Below, one piece after another: positions 36,511 to 48,382 of a stretch of 64,000 nucleotides of DNA. The notes beneath the pieces are model-generated. The model had not been told where the DNA came from. It worked only from the letters and a program-made list of their open reading frames with translations, and ran no database searches. Source of the stretch: an uncultured Pelagibacteraceae bacterium (GTDB lineage: Bacteria > Pseudomonadota > Alphaproteobacteria > Pelagibacterales > Pelagibacteraceae); contig CACHDJ010000001.1 of assembly GCA_902578525.1 (NCBI GenBank), forward strand, positions 96,505 through 160,504. Direction: 5' to 3'. The position numbers and the translations under genes are program-made. How positions within the stretch are numbered: the first letter of the stretch is position 1; every line of letters starts with the position of its first letter.

Positions 36511-36940
36511 TTAAAATTTTACTTAAAACACTGTCAAAATTAAGCACCTCTTCAGATTTAGAATTTAGTAATGCATTATAAATTCTTTTTTTTTGAGTTT
36601 GAAAAATTTCGTAAAAAATTTTTTTACCCTTATCTGTTAAAAATACATGTTTTATTCTAGTATCATGTTCATCCTTTTTGAACTCAATAACCTCTATTTT
36701 GATTAAATCTTTTAAAACTCTATTAAGGCTTTGCTTTGTAACCTTAAGTCTTTTGAGCAACTCAGAAATAGAAATTCCTTCATACATAGACAATAAATGA
36801 ATTACTTTATTATGAGCCAGTCCAATAGAGTATTTATCTAACACTTTTTTAGAGTCTGAAAATATTTCTCGATATCCTATGAATAATTTTTCGATTAGAT
36901 CTTTTAGTTGCTCATCTTTTAAATAAAGAAGTTCTTTCAT
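36503..36940 (-). CDS. MarR-family transcriptional regulator
   Basis: The 145-residue protein has the winged helix-turn-helix of MarR proteins: a helical N-terminus, then HLLSMYEGISISELLKRLKV and TKQSLNRVLKDL as recognition helix, and the beta-wing with KDEHDTRIKHVFLTDKGKK. It overlaps the response regulator gene and is divergent from ilvE across 67 bases. It may control its own operon; a specific ligand is not apparent. PetP of Rhodobacter is a possible counterpart. Confidence 0.85.
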   Translation of the reverse strand: MKELLYLKDEQLKDLIEKLFIGYREIFSDSKKVLDKYSIGLAHNKVIHLLSMYEGISISELLKRLKVTKQSLNRVLKDLIKIEVIEFKKDEHDTRIKHVFLTDKGKKIFYEIFQTQKKRIYNALLNSKSEEVLNFDSVLSKILNG

Positions 36941-36955
36941 TATTGGTAAGTTATA

Positions 36956-36984
36956 TTGACATATTATAGATACAAAGATAATTT
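36956..36984 (+). promoter_or_regulatory. Likely ilvE promoter
   Basis: TTGACA at 36956-36961 is a perfect -35 box; TAATTT at 36979-36984 follows after 17 bases as a fair -10. The ATG of ilvE is 23 bases downstream. The element lies in the short space shared with the divergent MarR gene, so that regulator could act here. Confidence 0.5.
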
Positions 36985-37007
36985 TTAATAATAATTTTTA
37001 TTTCAAA

Positions 37008-37889
37008 ATGATACCTTACGATAAAAGAACTGGCAAAATATGGTACAATAGCGAATTAGTTGACTGGTCCGATGTTAAACTACATGTTTTGAGCCATGGA
37101 TTGCATTATGCTAGCTGCGTTTTTGAAGGTGAAAGGGTTTACGATGGCTCTATATTTAAATTAGAGGAGCATACTTCAAGATTTTTTCACTCAGCAAGAA
37201 GAATGGGATTTGAAATTCCTTACAGTGAAGAACAAATAAATATTGCCTCAAAACAAATAATATCAAATCAAAAAGTTGAGAATGGATACGTGAGACCTGT
37301 TGCTTGGAGGGGGAGTGAAATGATGGCAATATCTGCTCAACAAACTAAAATTCATGTCGCAATTGCAACTTGGGAGTGGGGTTCGTATTTTGATCCAAAA
37401 TTAAAAATAGAGGGAATTAAATTAAATATTTCTAGTTGGAGAAGACCAGCTCCTAATACAATACCTTGGGATACAAAGGCATCTGGACTATATATGATTT
37501 GTACACTTTCAAAACATGAAGCAGAAAAACAAGGTTATACCGACTCTCTAATGCTTGATCATGAAGGAAATGTAGCAGAGGCTACAGGTGCAAATATTTT
37601 TTTTAAAGATAAAAAAGGAGAAATTCATACTCCAATTCCAGATTCGTTTTTAGATGGTATTACTAGAAGAACGGTTATTGAAATTGCAAAATCAAAAAAT
37701 ATAAAAATTCATGAAAGAAAAATTAAACCGTCTGAGCTTAAAAATTTTGTAGGATGTTTTTTGACAGGTACAGCAGCTGAAGTTACTCCTGTTTCATGTA
37801 TTGCTGAAAATCAATTTAAAGTTTGTGAGACAATATTAGATTTAAATGAAAGCTATCAAGCTTTAGTCAGAAAGAAAAAAGCAGCTTAG
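37008..37889 (+). CDS. ilvE: Branched-chain amino acid aminotransferase
   Basis: IlvE makes leucine, isoleucine and valine from their keto acids with PLP. The 293-residue fold-type IV protein has LHYASCVFEGERVYDG, the PLP lysine in WDTKASGLYM, EATGANIFF, and the phosphate-binding GITRRTVIEIA and FLTGTAAEVTPV motifs. Length is normal. The gene stands alone on its strand between divergent marR and convergent pgsA, with which it shares a four-base stop overlap. Confidence 0.94.
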   Translation: MIPYDKRTGKIWYNSELVDWSDVKLHVLSHGLHYASCVFEGERVYDGSIFKLEEHTSRFFHSARRMGFEIPYSEEQINIASKQIISNQKVENGYVRPVAWRGSEMMAISAQQTKIHVAIATWEWGSYFDPKLKIEGIKLNISSWRRPAPNTIPWDTKASGLYMICTLSKHEAEKQGYTDSLMLDHEGNVAEATGANIFFKDKKGEIHTPIPDSFLDGITRRTVIEIAKSKNIKIHERKIKPSELKNFVGCFLTGTAAEVTPVSCIAENQFKVCETILDLNESYQALVRKKKAA

Positions 37890-38470
37890 TCTTTATTGTC
37901 CTCGGATATTGCATGATCAATTCCCTTACGCATATATTCGTAACCTGTAAACAATGTAAGAGCTGCTGATAACCATAATAAAATAATACCAATTGTTTGA
38001 GCATTATAATCTTGAAAATTTATTATTTTATTTCCTGTTTCACCAGATAATAAAAGAGCTATAGAGACCATTTGTAAAATAGTTTTTAATTTTGCAAGAT
38101 TTGATACTGGTAGTTTTATTTTTCCTTTAGCAAGAAATTCTCTTAAACCTGAAATTAATATTTCCCGGGTTAGAATAATAATTGCTGCAATAACCTCATA
38201 GTTTCTAATTGTTCCGTCCATAACTAAAAGTATTAAAGCAGTTGCTACTATGATTTTATCAGCAATAGGGTCTAACAGTTCTCCAAGTTTAGATTCTTCT
38301 CCAAGCATTCTAGCCAGCATTCCATCTAAAAAATCTGTAAAAGATGCTACAATAAATAATATTAGTGCGGTTAAATCTCCATATAGTCCAGGAAGATAAT
38401 AAGCTATAACAAAAAATGGGACTATAATAATTCGTCCTATTGTCAAAATATTAGGTATTTTTTTAAGCAT
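37886..38470 (-). CDS. pgsA: CDP-diacylglycerol-glycerol-3-phosphate 3-phosphatidyltransferase
   Basis: PgsA makes phosphatidylglycerol phosphate, a precursor of the acidic membrane lipids. The 194-residue membrane protein has the CDP-alcohol phosphotransferase motif D-x2-D-G-x2-A-R-x8-G-x3-D-x3-D, spanning FLDGMLARMLG and GELLDPIADK, and about four or five membrane helices. It follows uvrC by two bases. The uvrC-pgsA pairing is known from many proteobacteria. Confidence 0.94.
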   Translation of the reverse strand: MLKKIPNILTIGRIIIVPFFVIAYYLPGLYGDLTALILFIVASFTDFLDGMLARMLGEESKLGELLDPIADKIIVATALILLVMDGTIRNYEVIAAIIILTREILISGLREFLAKGKIKLPVSNLAKLKTILQMVSIALLLSGETGNKIINFQDYNAQTIGIILLWLSAALTLFTGYEYMRKGIDHAISEDNKD

Positions 38471-38472
38471 AA

Positions 38473-40308
38473 TTATTCATGGAAAAAATTATATATTTTT
38501 TTTGCAACTTTTACCTCTACACCTTCGACAGATTTTATTTCATCTAGGCTGGCAGATTCTACTGCTCTAGCAGAACCAAAATGATTTAATAGTGCTCTTT
38601 TTCTAATGACTCCTATACCCTCAATTTGGTCTAATAAAGATTTGTTAATTCCTTTTTTTCTTTTGGCTCTATGAGCACTTATAGCAAAACGGTGAGATTC
38701 GTCCCTAATTCTTTGAAGAAAGAATAGAGTAGGGTCATTTTTACTAAATTTAAATTCTTTACCGTTATGAAAAAAGGTTTCATTTCCACTATTTCTAAAT
38801 TTACCTTTGGCTATCGCAAGAATAGGTATATCGTGAAGTCCTAATTCATTCAAAGTCTCTCTTGCAACAGAATATTGTCCTTTTCCACCATCTACCATTA
38901 CCAGATCAGGTAGAGAGAGATAATTATCTTTTTCTTTAATGGCTTTTTTGAATCTTCTATTTAAAACTTCTCTCATCATTCCATAGTCATCTTGTTTATT
39001 TTTTTGTATTTTTATATTAAATTTTCTATATCTTTTTTTAATGAATCCTTCATCACCGTAAGCAATCAAAGCCCCAACACTGTTCGTACCTTGATTATGA
39101 CTATTATCATAAACTTCAATTAGACTAATACTTGTTTCAAGATTAAATTTACTTGATACAGCTTCAAATAACTCTTTATTATTCTGACTTTCATGAAGCT
39201 TTCTATTTAAACTATCTTTTGCATTTTTAATTGCCTGATTGATAACTTTAAGTTTAGAGCCTTTTTTTGCAACTGAAATATCAATTTGTTTATCCTCTTT
39301 TTGTGACAGAGTTTTTTCTATTAAAATTTTTTCTTTAATTTCTTCAGATAATATTATTGATGAAGGTACATTTTTATTTTCATAAAACTGAGAAACAAAC
39401 GAATTAATAATATCGCTTAATTTATCATCTGGATCATGCTTAGGAAAAAAAGCTTGATTACCCCAATTTTGTTTTGAACGATAAAAAAAAACTTGAATAC
39501 ATGTTTTACCAGACTCTTTATATCCTGCAATTACATCAGCTTCAATTAAGTTTGCTTCGTTAATTCTTTGGGATGATTGAATAATATTTAGAGACTTAAT
39601 TCTATCTCTTAAAATTACAGCTTTTTCAAAATTTAAATCTTCACTAGCTTTTTCCATTTGATCTGAAAGACTTTTTTGTATTTTTCTAGATTTACCAGAA
39701 ACAAACTCTATTGCATCATCAACAGTTTTTTTATACTCATTTTTTTCAATATATCCTACGCATGGCCCAGAGCATCTTTTAATTTGGTATAAAATACATG
39801 GACGTTCTCTATTTTTAAAAACAGTGTCGTCGCAAACTCTTAAATGGAAAATTTTTTGTATCATTTTGATAGTCCAGTTTGCAGAACCTGCAGAAGCAAA
39901 GGGGCCAAAGTAAAAACCTTCTTTTGTTTTTTTTCCTCGGTGCCTTTTAATTTGAGGCCAATTATCTTTATTTCCAATAAATATGAATGGGAAGGATTTG
40001 TCATCTCTTAAAAGAATATTAAATTTTGGTTTATGTTTTTTAATTAAGTTTGCCTCTAGAAGTAGTGCCTCACTTTCATTAGAAGTTGTTGTTATTTCTA
40101 ATTTTCTTGTTTGAGAAAGCATTCTATCAGTTCTAATTATATGGTTTTTATCTGTAACATAACTTTTAAGCCTGTTAGGTAAGTTTTTAGCTTTTCCAAC
40201 GTAAAGAATATCTCCCTTATCATTAAGCATACGATATACACCAGGCAATTTAGGAATTAGTGGAAGTTCTTTTTTAATTATTTCTTTTCCGATATCAGAA
40301 CTTATCAT
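38473..40308 (-). CDS. uvrC: Excinuclease ABC subunit C
   Basis: UvrC makes both incisions around bulky lesions after UvrB has bound. The protein (about 611 residues from ATG 40308) has the GIY-YIG nuclease domain near the start ([20 protein letters not shown]), a UVR motif ([17 protein letters not shown]), the RNase H-like domain ([20 protein letters not shown]), and a C-terminal helix-hairpin-helix. An upstream in-frame start at 40338 would deepen the overlap with folB. uvrB is encoded three genes upstream on the same strand. Confidence 0.95.
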   Translation of the reverse strand: MISSDIGKEIIKKELPLIPKLPGVYRMLNDKGDILYVGKAKNLPNRLKSYVTDKNHIIRTDRMLSQTRKLEITTTSNESEALLLEANLIKKHKPKFNILLRDDKSFPFIFIGNKDNWPQIKRHRGKKTKEGFYFGPFASAGSANWTIKMIQKIFHLRVCDDTVFKNRERPCILYQIKRCSGPCVGYIEKNEYKKTVDDAIEFVSGKSRKIQKSLSDQMEKASEDLNFEKAVILRDRIKSLNIIQSSQRINEANLIEADVIAGYKESGKTCIQVFFYRSKQNWGNQAFFPKHDPDDKLSDIINSFVSQFYENKNVPSSIILSEEIKEKILIEKTLSQKEDKQIDISVAKKGSKLKVINQAIKNAKDSLNRKLHESQNNKELFEAVSSKFNLETSISLIEVYDNSHNQGTNSVGALIAYGDEGFIKKRYRKFNIKIQKNKQDDYGMMREVLNRRFKKAIKEKDNYLSLPDLVMVDGGKGQYSVARETLNELGLHDIPILAIAKGKFRNSGNETFFHNGKEFKFSKNDPTLFFLQRIRDESHRFAISAHRAKRKKGINKSLLDQIEGIGVIRKRALLNHFGSARAVESASLDEIKSVEGVEVKVAKKIYNFFHE

Positions 40309-40720
40309 GACTTCTTTTTTTGGTAATTTGAATACCAACTGATGAGCATTCTTTTAAAATCTCTAATTTTTCAATTTTGAGCATTATTTTTCCAATTCTA
40401 TTATCTTTAAATAATTCATCAAATACAGCTTCAGCAAGAGTTTCTAAGAAATTATAATGTTTCTTTTTAACAAGTTTCGATATGAGTTTAACAACCGTAG
40501 AATAATTTACGATAGATTTAATATCTTTATCATTCGTTGCTTTCTTATCTTCATAATCAATTTCAAGACTAAATTTAACTTTTTGGGGATTCTTTCTTTC
40601 AAAATCATAATACCCAAGTTTTAAATCTAAAATTAATTCGTTGATAAGAATTTTTTTTTCATAATTGAATAGGATTTTAGATTTATCTATTTTTATGATT
40701 TTAAAATTACTTTTTTTCAT
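40295..40720 (-). CDS. folB: Dihydroneopterin aldolase family protein
   Basis: FolB converts dihydroneopterin to the hydroxymethyl-pterin used for folate. The 141-residue protein has the tunnelling-fold pattern [43 protein letters not shown] and the closing [11 protein letters not shown]. It overlaps a reductase gene by four bases upstream and uvrC by 14 bases downstream. Similarity is modest, and the N-terminal 25 residues are extra, but the pteridine-reductase neighbour supports the call. Confidence 0.8.
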   Translation of the reverse strand: MKKSNFKIIKIDKSKILFNYEKKILINELILDLKLGYYDFERKNPQKVKFSLEIDYEDKKATNDKDIKSIVNYSTVVKLISKLVKKKHYNFLETLAEAVFDELFKDNRIGKIMLKIEKLEILKECSSVGIQITKKRSHDKF

Positions 40721-41450
40721 TCTTTTCCTAAAACATCAGGTGTTTGCCAATTTAAATTTTGACCACTATCTATAGCTAAAACTTGTCCAGTAATAGAACT
40801 GTTTTTAATTAAGAAGTCAACAGCATTGGATATTTCTTCTACATCAACCTGTCTTTTAAGTGGAGTAGCTAAATACTGTTTTTTAAAATGCTGATCAGAT
40901 TGTCTTTTGTTTTTTATTGTTGGACCCGGGGCAATCCCATTTACTCTAATGTTTGGTGCTAAACTCATTGCACTTGTTTTTGTAAGAGTATAAAGGCCAG
41001 TTTTACTTAATGTGTAAGAAAAAAAATATGGAGTAAGCTTAAATATTCTTTGATCAATTATATTTATAATATTATTATTTTTCCCTCTAACATTTTTCGA
41101 AAATTCTTTAGATAAAATTGCAGGGGCTCTTAAATTAGTTGAGATATGTTTTTCCCAACTAATAGTTTTGAAGTTTTTCAATTTATCATTTTCAAATAAG
41201 GAAGCATTATTCACAAGACAATCAAAATATTTTAGCTTAGATTTTGCAAATTTCACGATTTTTAAGATGTCCTTTTCTTTACTTAGATCACCTTTAACTA
41301 AATAAATTTTTGTACCGTAACTTTGAAGTTTTCTTTTAAGCAAGTCAGCTTTTGATTTTGATTTGTTAAAGTGAATAACGATTTCTTTATTCAAACCAGA
41401 TAATTTTTCTGCAATCGCTGCTCCTATTCTTGTCGCTGCACCAGTAATAA

Positions 41451-41469
<19 letters not shown>
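40717..41469 (-). CDS. PTR1/FolM-type pteridine reductase (SDR family)
   Basis: A 250-residue short-chain dehydrogenase with the nucleotide motif TGAATRIG (9-16). The T-G-x3-R-x-G form, in place of the usual T-G-x3-G-x-G, marks pteridine reductases. The catalytic residues Asp139, Tyr152 and Lys156 have the same spacing as Asp181, Tyr194 and Lys198 of Leishmania PTR1, with Asp in place of the common Ser. It directly precedes folB (four-base overlap). It probably reduces dihydropterins or dihydrofolate with NADPH. Substrate not proven. Confidence 0.8.
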
Positions 41470-44848
<3,379 letters not shown>

Positions 44849-44854
44849 ATAATA

Positions 44855-45802
44855 TTATTTTTGGTTTAATATTTTTCTAGCCGGTGTGGTTTTTTTAATC
44901 CAAGATTTAGGGATAGTATTTACTCCTTTTAAAGCAGCAAAATATGCTCCAATAAAATTAACTCTTGAACAGTTACAACCACCAGCTTTAATTGTTCTTA
45001 AAATTGCATTTTTATAATTTGTTGAATTAATAATTGAATGGATTGAGCTGTTAAAAGTTCCGGGATAGCTACATGCCATTCCTAATTTTTTAACTAGAAG
45101 TGAGTGAGGCTTTGATTTTAGTCTTTTCACTTTACGAATATCATTTACAACATTTTTGAAATATGAATTTTTTTTAAATTTTTTAATGAATTCATTTATT
45201 GGATCTTTACTACCTTTTAGTGCTAAATCTAGTAGATAAAATTTTGCTAAAGCATACTTGAGACTAATTTTTGAAACAGTTACTATTGAGATAATTTTTT
45301 TTAGACTTTTAAAATTATAGCCATACAAAAAATATGGAAGAGCAGCACAATAACCATCAGACTCATTTACCTTTATTCCTCCAGTTAATTTTTTTTTAGC
45401 ATTAATATTTCTTACAGTTTCTATGATATTTTGATGGATCCAAGGTCCTTTAATTATTCCTCGCCAATCTTTAACTTTTTTATATTTTGCTCTTAGACTC
45501 AAATTTTTCCAATAAATACTTCCTGGACCAAAACTTTTCGTAATATTTTTTTTAAATCTTTCCTCAATATTTCCATGATCCTTAAGTAATGTTTTGAACA
45601 TAACTTGACCAATTTCATTATATCCTGAAACTTTTCCTGTCTTGATATCGTAAAATGGACTTTTATTTTTTTTTAAGAAAGTAAAATCTTTTTTTCCTTT
45701 TATATAACTAAGAAGTTTTTTTTGATTATATACCCAATGTAATGGTCTTGCGGCTGCATCAGCTACAGTTGCTCCTAAAAAAACATGCAAATTATTTTTC
45801 AC
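44855..45802 (-). CDS. ADP-ribosylglycohydrolase-like protein (SelJ/J1-crystallin branch)
   Basis: The 315-residue protein resembles the ADP-ribosylglycohydrolase superfamily. Near the N-terminus GATVADAAARPLHWVYN (residues 10-26) matches the branch that includes selenoprotein J and jellyfish J1-crystallins. The C-terminal segment AGGCNCSRVNFIGAYFAA (from 273) corresponds to the GGDxD-type metal site, but the ligand positions read Cys276 and Cys278 instead of Asp. It may lack hydrolase activity or use another chemistry. It is one base after trxB, so possibly cotranscribed. Function unknown. Confidence 0.65.
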   Translation of the reverse strand: MKNNLHVFLGATVADAAARPLHWVYNQKKLLSYIKGKKDFTFLKKNKSPFYDIKTGKVSGYNEIGQVMFKTLLKDHGNIEERFKKNITKSFGPGSIYWKNLSLRAKYKKVKDWRGIIKGPWIHQNIIETVRNINAKKKLTGGIKVNESDGYCAALPYFLYGYNFKSLKKIISIVTVSKISLKYALAKFYLLDLALKGSKDPINEFIKKFKKNSYFKNVVNDIRKVKRLKSKPHSLLVKKLGMACSYPGTFNSSIHSIINSTNYKNAILRTIKAGGCNCSRVNFIGAYFAALKGVNTIPKSWIKKTTPARKILNQK

Positions 45803-45803
45803 T

Positions 45804-46751
45804 TTACTTATGTGAAAGGTGCTTTTCAGCCTCTAATGCTGCCATACAACCCATTCCAGCAGCAGTTACAGCTTGTCTGAAAGTTTTGTCCTTAACGTCT
45901 CCAGCAGCATAAACTCCAGGTATATTAGTTTCAGTGGAATCTGGTTTAGTAATTAAATAACCTTCTTTATCCATTTTTAATTGTTCTTTGAACAATGATG
46001 TTGCTGGATCATGTCCAATTGCTATAAATAAACCGTCAACTTTTATCTCTTCAATTTTATTGGTTTTTAAATTTTTAATTTTAACTCCTTTTACGTTTTT
46101 AGGCTTTTTCTCTCCAACTACATCTTCAACTACCGAGTCCCAAATTATCTCAATTTTTTTATTTTCCATTAGTTTTTTTTGCAACATCTTTTCCGCTCTT
46201 AGACTGTCTCGTCTATGAATTAATTTTACTTTTGAGGCAAACTTTGTAAGAAACATTGCTTCTTCAACAGCAGCATTACCACCACCAACAACTGCAACTT
46301 CCTTTTCTTTAAAGAAAAATCCATCACATGTAGCACAAGCTGAAACACCAAAACCTCTAAATTCCTGTTCTGATTTGAGATTTAACCATCTCGCCTGCGC
46401 ACCAGTAGAAATAATTATGCTATCAGCAGTATATTTTTGACCACTATCTCCAACTGCTTCAAAAGGTTTAGATTTTAAATTTACAGAACTAATATGATCT
46501 TCAATCATTTCAGTTCCAACTGCTTTTGCCTGATCTTTCATTTGGTCCATTAGCCAAGGTCCTTGTATCACCTCAGCAAATCCAGGATAATTTTCAACAT
46601 CAGTAGTTGTTGATAATTGTCCTCCAGGCTCAGACCCATAAACTAAAATTGGATTTAGCATTGCGCGTGCCGCATAAACTGCAGCAGTATATCCAGCTGG
46701 ACCGGATCCAATTATTAACACTTTTGTGTGTTTAGTTGGATTTTGACTCAT
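45804..46751 (-). CDS. trxB: Thioredoxin-disulfide reductase
   Basis: TrxB passes electrons from NADPH through FAD to thioredoxin. The 315 residues show the FAD motif IIGSGPAGYTAAVYAARA, the redox-active CATC (in ACATCDGFF, near residue 140), the NADPH motif VVGGGNAAVEEA, and the C-terminal PGVYAAGDVKDK. Length is normal. It is divergent from the ELM1-family gene by 21 bases. Downstream, one base separates it from the ADP-ribosylglycohydrolase-like gene. Confidence 0.96.
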   Translation of the reverse strand: MSQNPTKHTKVLIIGSGPAGYTAAVYAARAMLNPILVYGSEPGGQLSTTTDVENYPGFAEVIQGPWLMDQMKDQAKAVGTEMIEDHISSVNLKSKPFEAVGDSGQKYTADSIIISTGAQARWLNLKSEQEFRGFGVSACATCDGFFFKEKEVAVVGGGNAAVEEAMFLTKFASKVKLIHRRDSLRAEKMLQKKLMENKKIEIIWDSVVEDVVGEKKPKNVKGVKIKNLKTNKIEEIKVDGLFIAIGHDPATSLFKEQLKMDKEGYLITKPDSTETNIPGVYAAGDVKDKTFRQAVTAAGMGCMAALEAEKHLSHK

Positions 46752-46772
46752 ATGAGAGCTATATAGTAATTA

Positions 46773-47717
46773 ATGAACAAATTAAAAGGGATATTATTGA
46801 CTGAAGGCATGCATGGTATGATCAGTCAAGTAGAAGGACTGGCAAAAGCTTTAAACATTGATTTTACACACCAGACAGTTGAACTAAATAATTTTTGGAA
46901 AATGATTCCTCCTAAACTTACCCCAATTTCACAAATTGTTTATAAAAAAATTAACCAACCTGAGTTTGACGTAATTATATCTTGTGGACGTAAAAGTGTG
47001 ATACCCTCAATTCACTTAAAAAAAAATTCAAAAAAAAAGATAATCAATATTCATATCCAAGATCCAAAGGTAAACTTTAATCATTTTGATTTTATTGTTG
47101 CTCCTGAGCATGACTTTATAAAAGGTCAAAATGTAATTAATACGAAAGGTGCAATTCACTATCTTACAGTTGAAGAAATTATTAAAAATAAAGATTATTT
47201 AAGTTCATTCATTAAAAGAGATCATAGAAAAATTTGTTCATTAATTTTAGGCGGTCCAACAAAATATTACGATTATTCTTTAGATAATATGAAAAATATT
47301 TTTTCCATTTTGAATAATTTACTGAAAAAAAATGACCTTCAACTTGTTGTTATTCCATCTATGAGAACTCCAAAAAATTCAATTGATTATGCGAAAAAAT
47401 ATTTTGGAGAAAATCATACAATTATAGACAACGTCGATAAAAAAGCCTATTTATCTGCTTTATCTATATCTAATAGTATAGTTGTTACTTGTGACTCAAG
47501 CTCAATGATTTCAGAGGCAGCATTAACTGGAAAACCTATTTATGTCGCAAATATTTCACCAAGAAAAAATGATAAAAGATTTCAAGAATTTAGAAATTTA
47601 TTTAGAAAATTAAATATAATAAGAAATTTAGGGGAAGATGTAGAAAATTGGAACTATCAAAAACTAGATGAAACGAATAGAGTGGCAAATATCATTAAAC
47701 AAAAAATTAACTCTTAA
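46773..47717 (+). CDS. Mitochondrial fission ELM1-family protein
   Basis: A 314-residue protein of the ELM1 family, named from a plant protein that recruits dynamin to mitochondria; the role in bacteria is unknown. Visible are TEGMHGMISQVEGLAKAL near the start, INIHIQDPKVNFNHFDFIVAPEHD, SLILGGPTKYY, and SNSIVVTCDSSSMISEAALT with GKPIYVANI near the end. The last pieces resemble a GT-B glycosyltransferase C-terminal domain, so a sugar-transfer role is possible. It shares its last base with the next gene. Confidence 0.75.
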   Translation: MNKLKGILLTEGMHGMISQVEGLAKALNIDFTHQTVELNNFWKMIPPKLTPISQIVYKKINQPEFDVIISCGRKSVIPSIHLKKNSKKKIINIHIQDPKVNFNHFDFIVAPEHDFIKGQNVINTKGAIHYLTVEEIIKNKDYLSSFIKRDHRKICSLILGGPTKYYDYSLDNMKNIFSILNNLLKKNDLQLVVIPSMRTPKNSIDYAKKYFGENHTIIDNVDKKAYLSALSISNSIVVTCDSSSMISEAALTGKPIYVANISPRKNDKRFQEFRNLFRKLNIIRNLGEDVENWNYQKLDETNRVANIIKQKINS

Positions 47718-48382
47718 TGTCCTTTTTAAATTCAATTAAAGATAAATCTAAAAAGCATGAATTTCCTTTTGATCATTGGGAGTATACTAATCCTCTAGCT
47801 AATGAAGCTATAGAAGAAATTATTAAAGCAGATATTCCAGATATAAGTGAACATAATCTTAATTATGATGGAACAAGAGCTATTGATGGTGGTGCAGCTG
47901 AGTTTAGAGAGGGAATAGCATCAGGAGGTGAAGCAATTAAATTTAGATGTTTTGTAACAAAGAAAAATTCTTCAGAGTTTCCCCACTTAGTAAAATTTAT
48001 TAATGAACTTCAGGCTAAAGAAACCTATGAAACAATTTCAAAAATGATTAACAAAGATTTATCAAATTCATATGTTAGAGTTGAAGTTATTTGTGATAGA
48101 GAAGGTTTTTGGTTAAAACCTCATTGTGATATTAAAGAAAAATTAATGTCAGGATTAATTTTTGTTAATAATACAAATGAGCCAGAAGATTTAGGGACAG
48201 ATTTTTATAATGAAAAATTAGAAAAAGTAAAAACGGTTCCTTATAAACATAATTATGGATATCTTTTTACCAGCGGTCCTAATACTTGGCATGGAATGGA
48301 AAAAAAGAAGATAATTAAAGAAAGACGATGCATACAGGTCAATTATGTAACTTTCGAAACAGATTGGAAAGTAAATACTTAA
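47717..48382 (+). CDS. Putative 2OG-Fe(II) oxygenase
   Basis: A 221-residue protein with a double-stranded beta-helix pattern. The iron-binding facial triad appears as H-x-D in [10 protein letters not shown] (near residue 138) and a distal His in PNTWHGME (near 196), followed by an arginine in [11 protein letters not shown] fit to hold 2-oxoglutarate. The substrate is unknown. It overlaps the ELM1-family gene (TAATG), suggesting a joint function, perhaps in modifying a sugar or polyketide-like compound. Its stop interlocks with the carB stop. Confidence 0.7.
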   Translation: MSFLNSIKDKSKKHEFPFDHWEYTNPLANEAIEEIIKADIPDISEHNLNYDGTRAIDGGAAEFREGIASGGEAIKFRCFVTKKNSSEFPHLVKFINELQAKETYETISKMINKDLSNSYVRVEVICDREGFWLKPHCDIKEKLMSGLIFVNNTNEPEDLGTDFYNEKLEKVKTVPYKHNYGYLFTSGPNTWHGMEKKKIIKERRCIQVNYVTFETDWKVNT

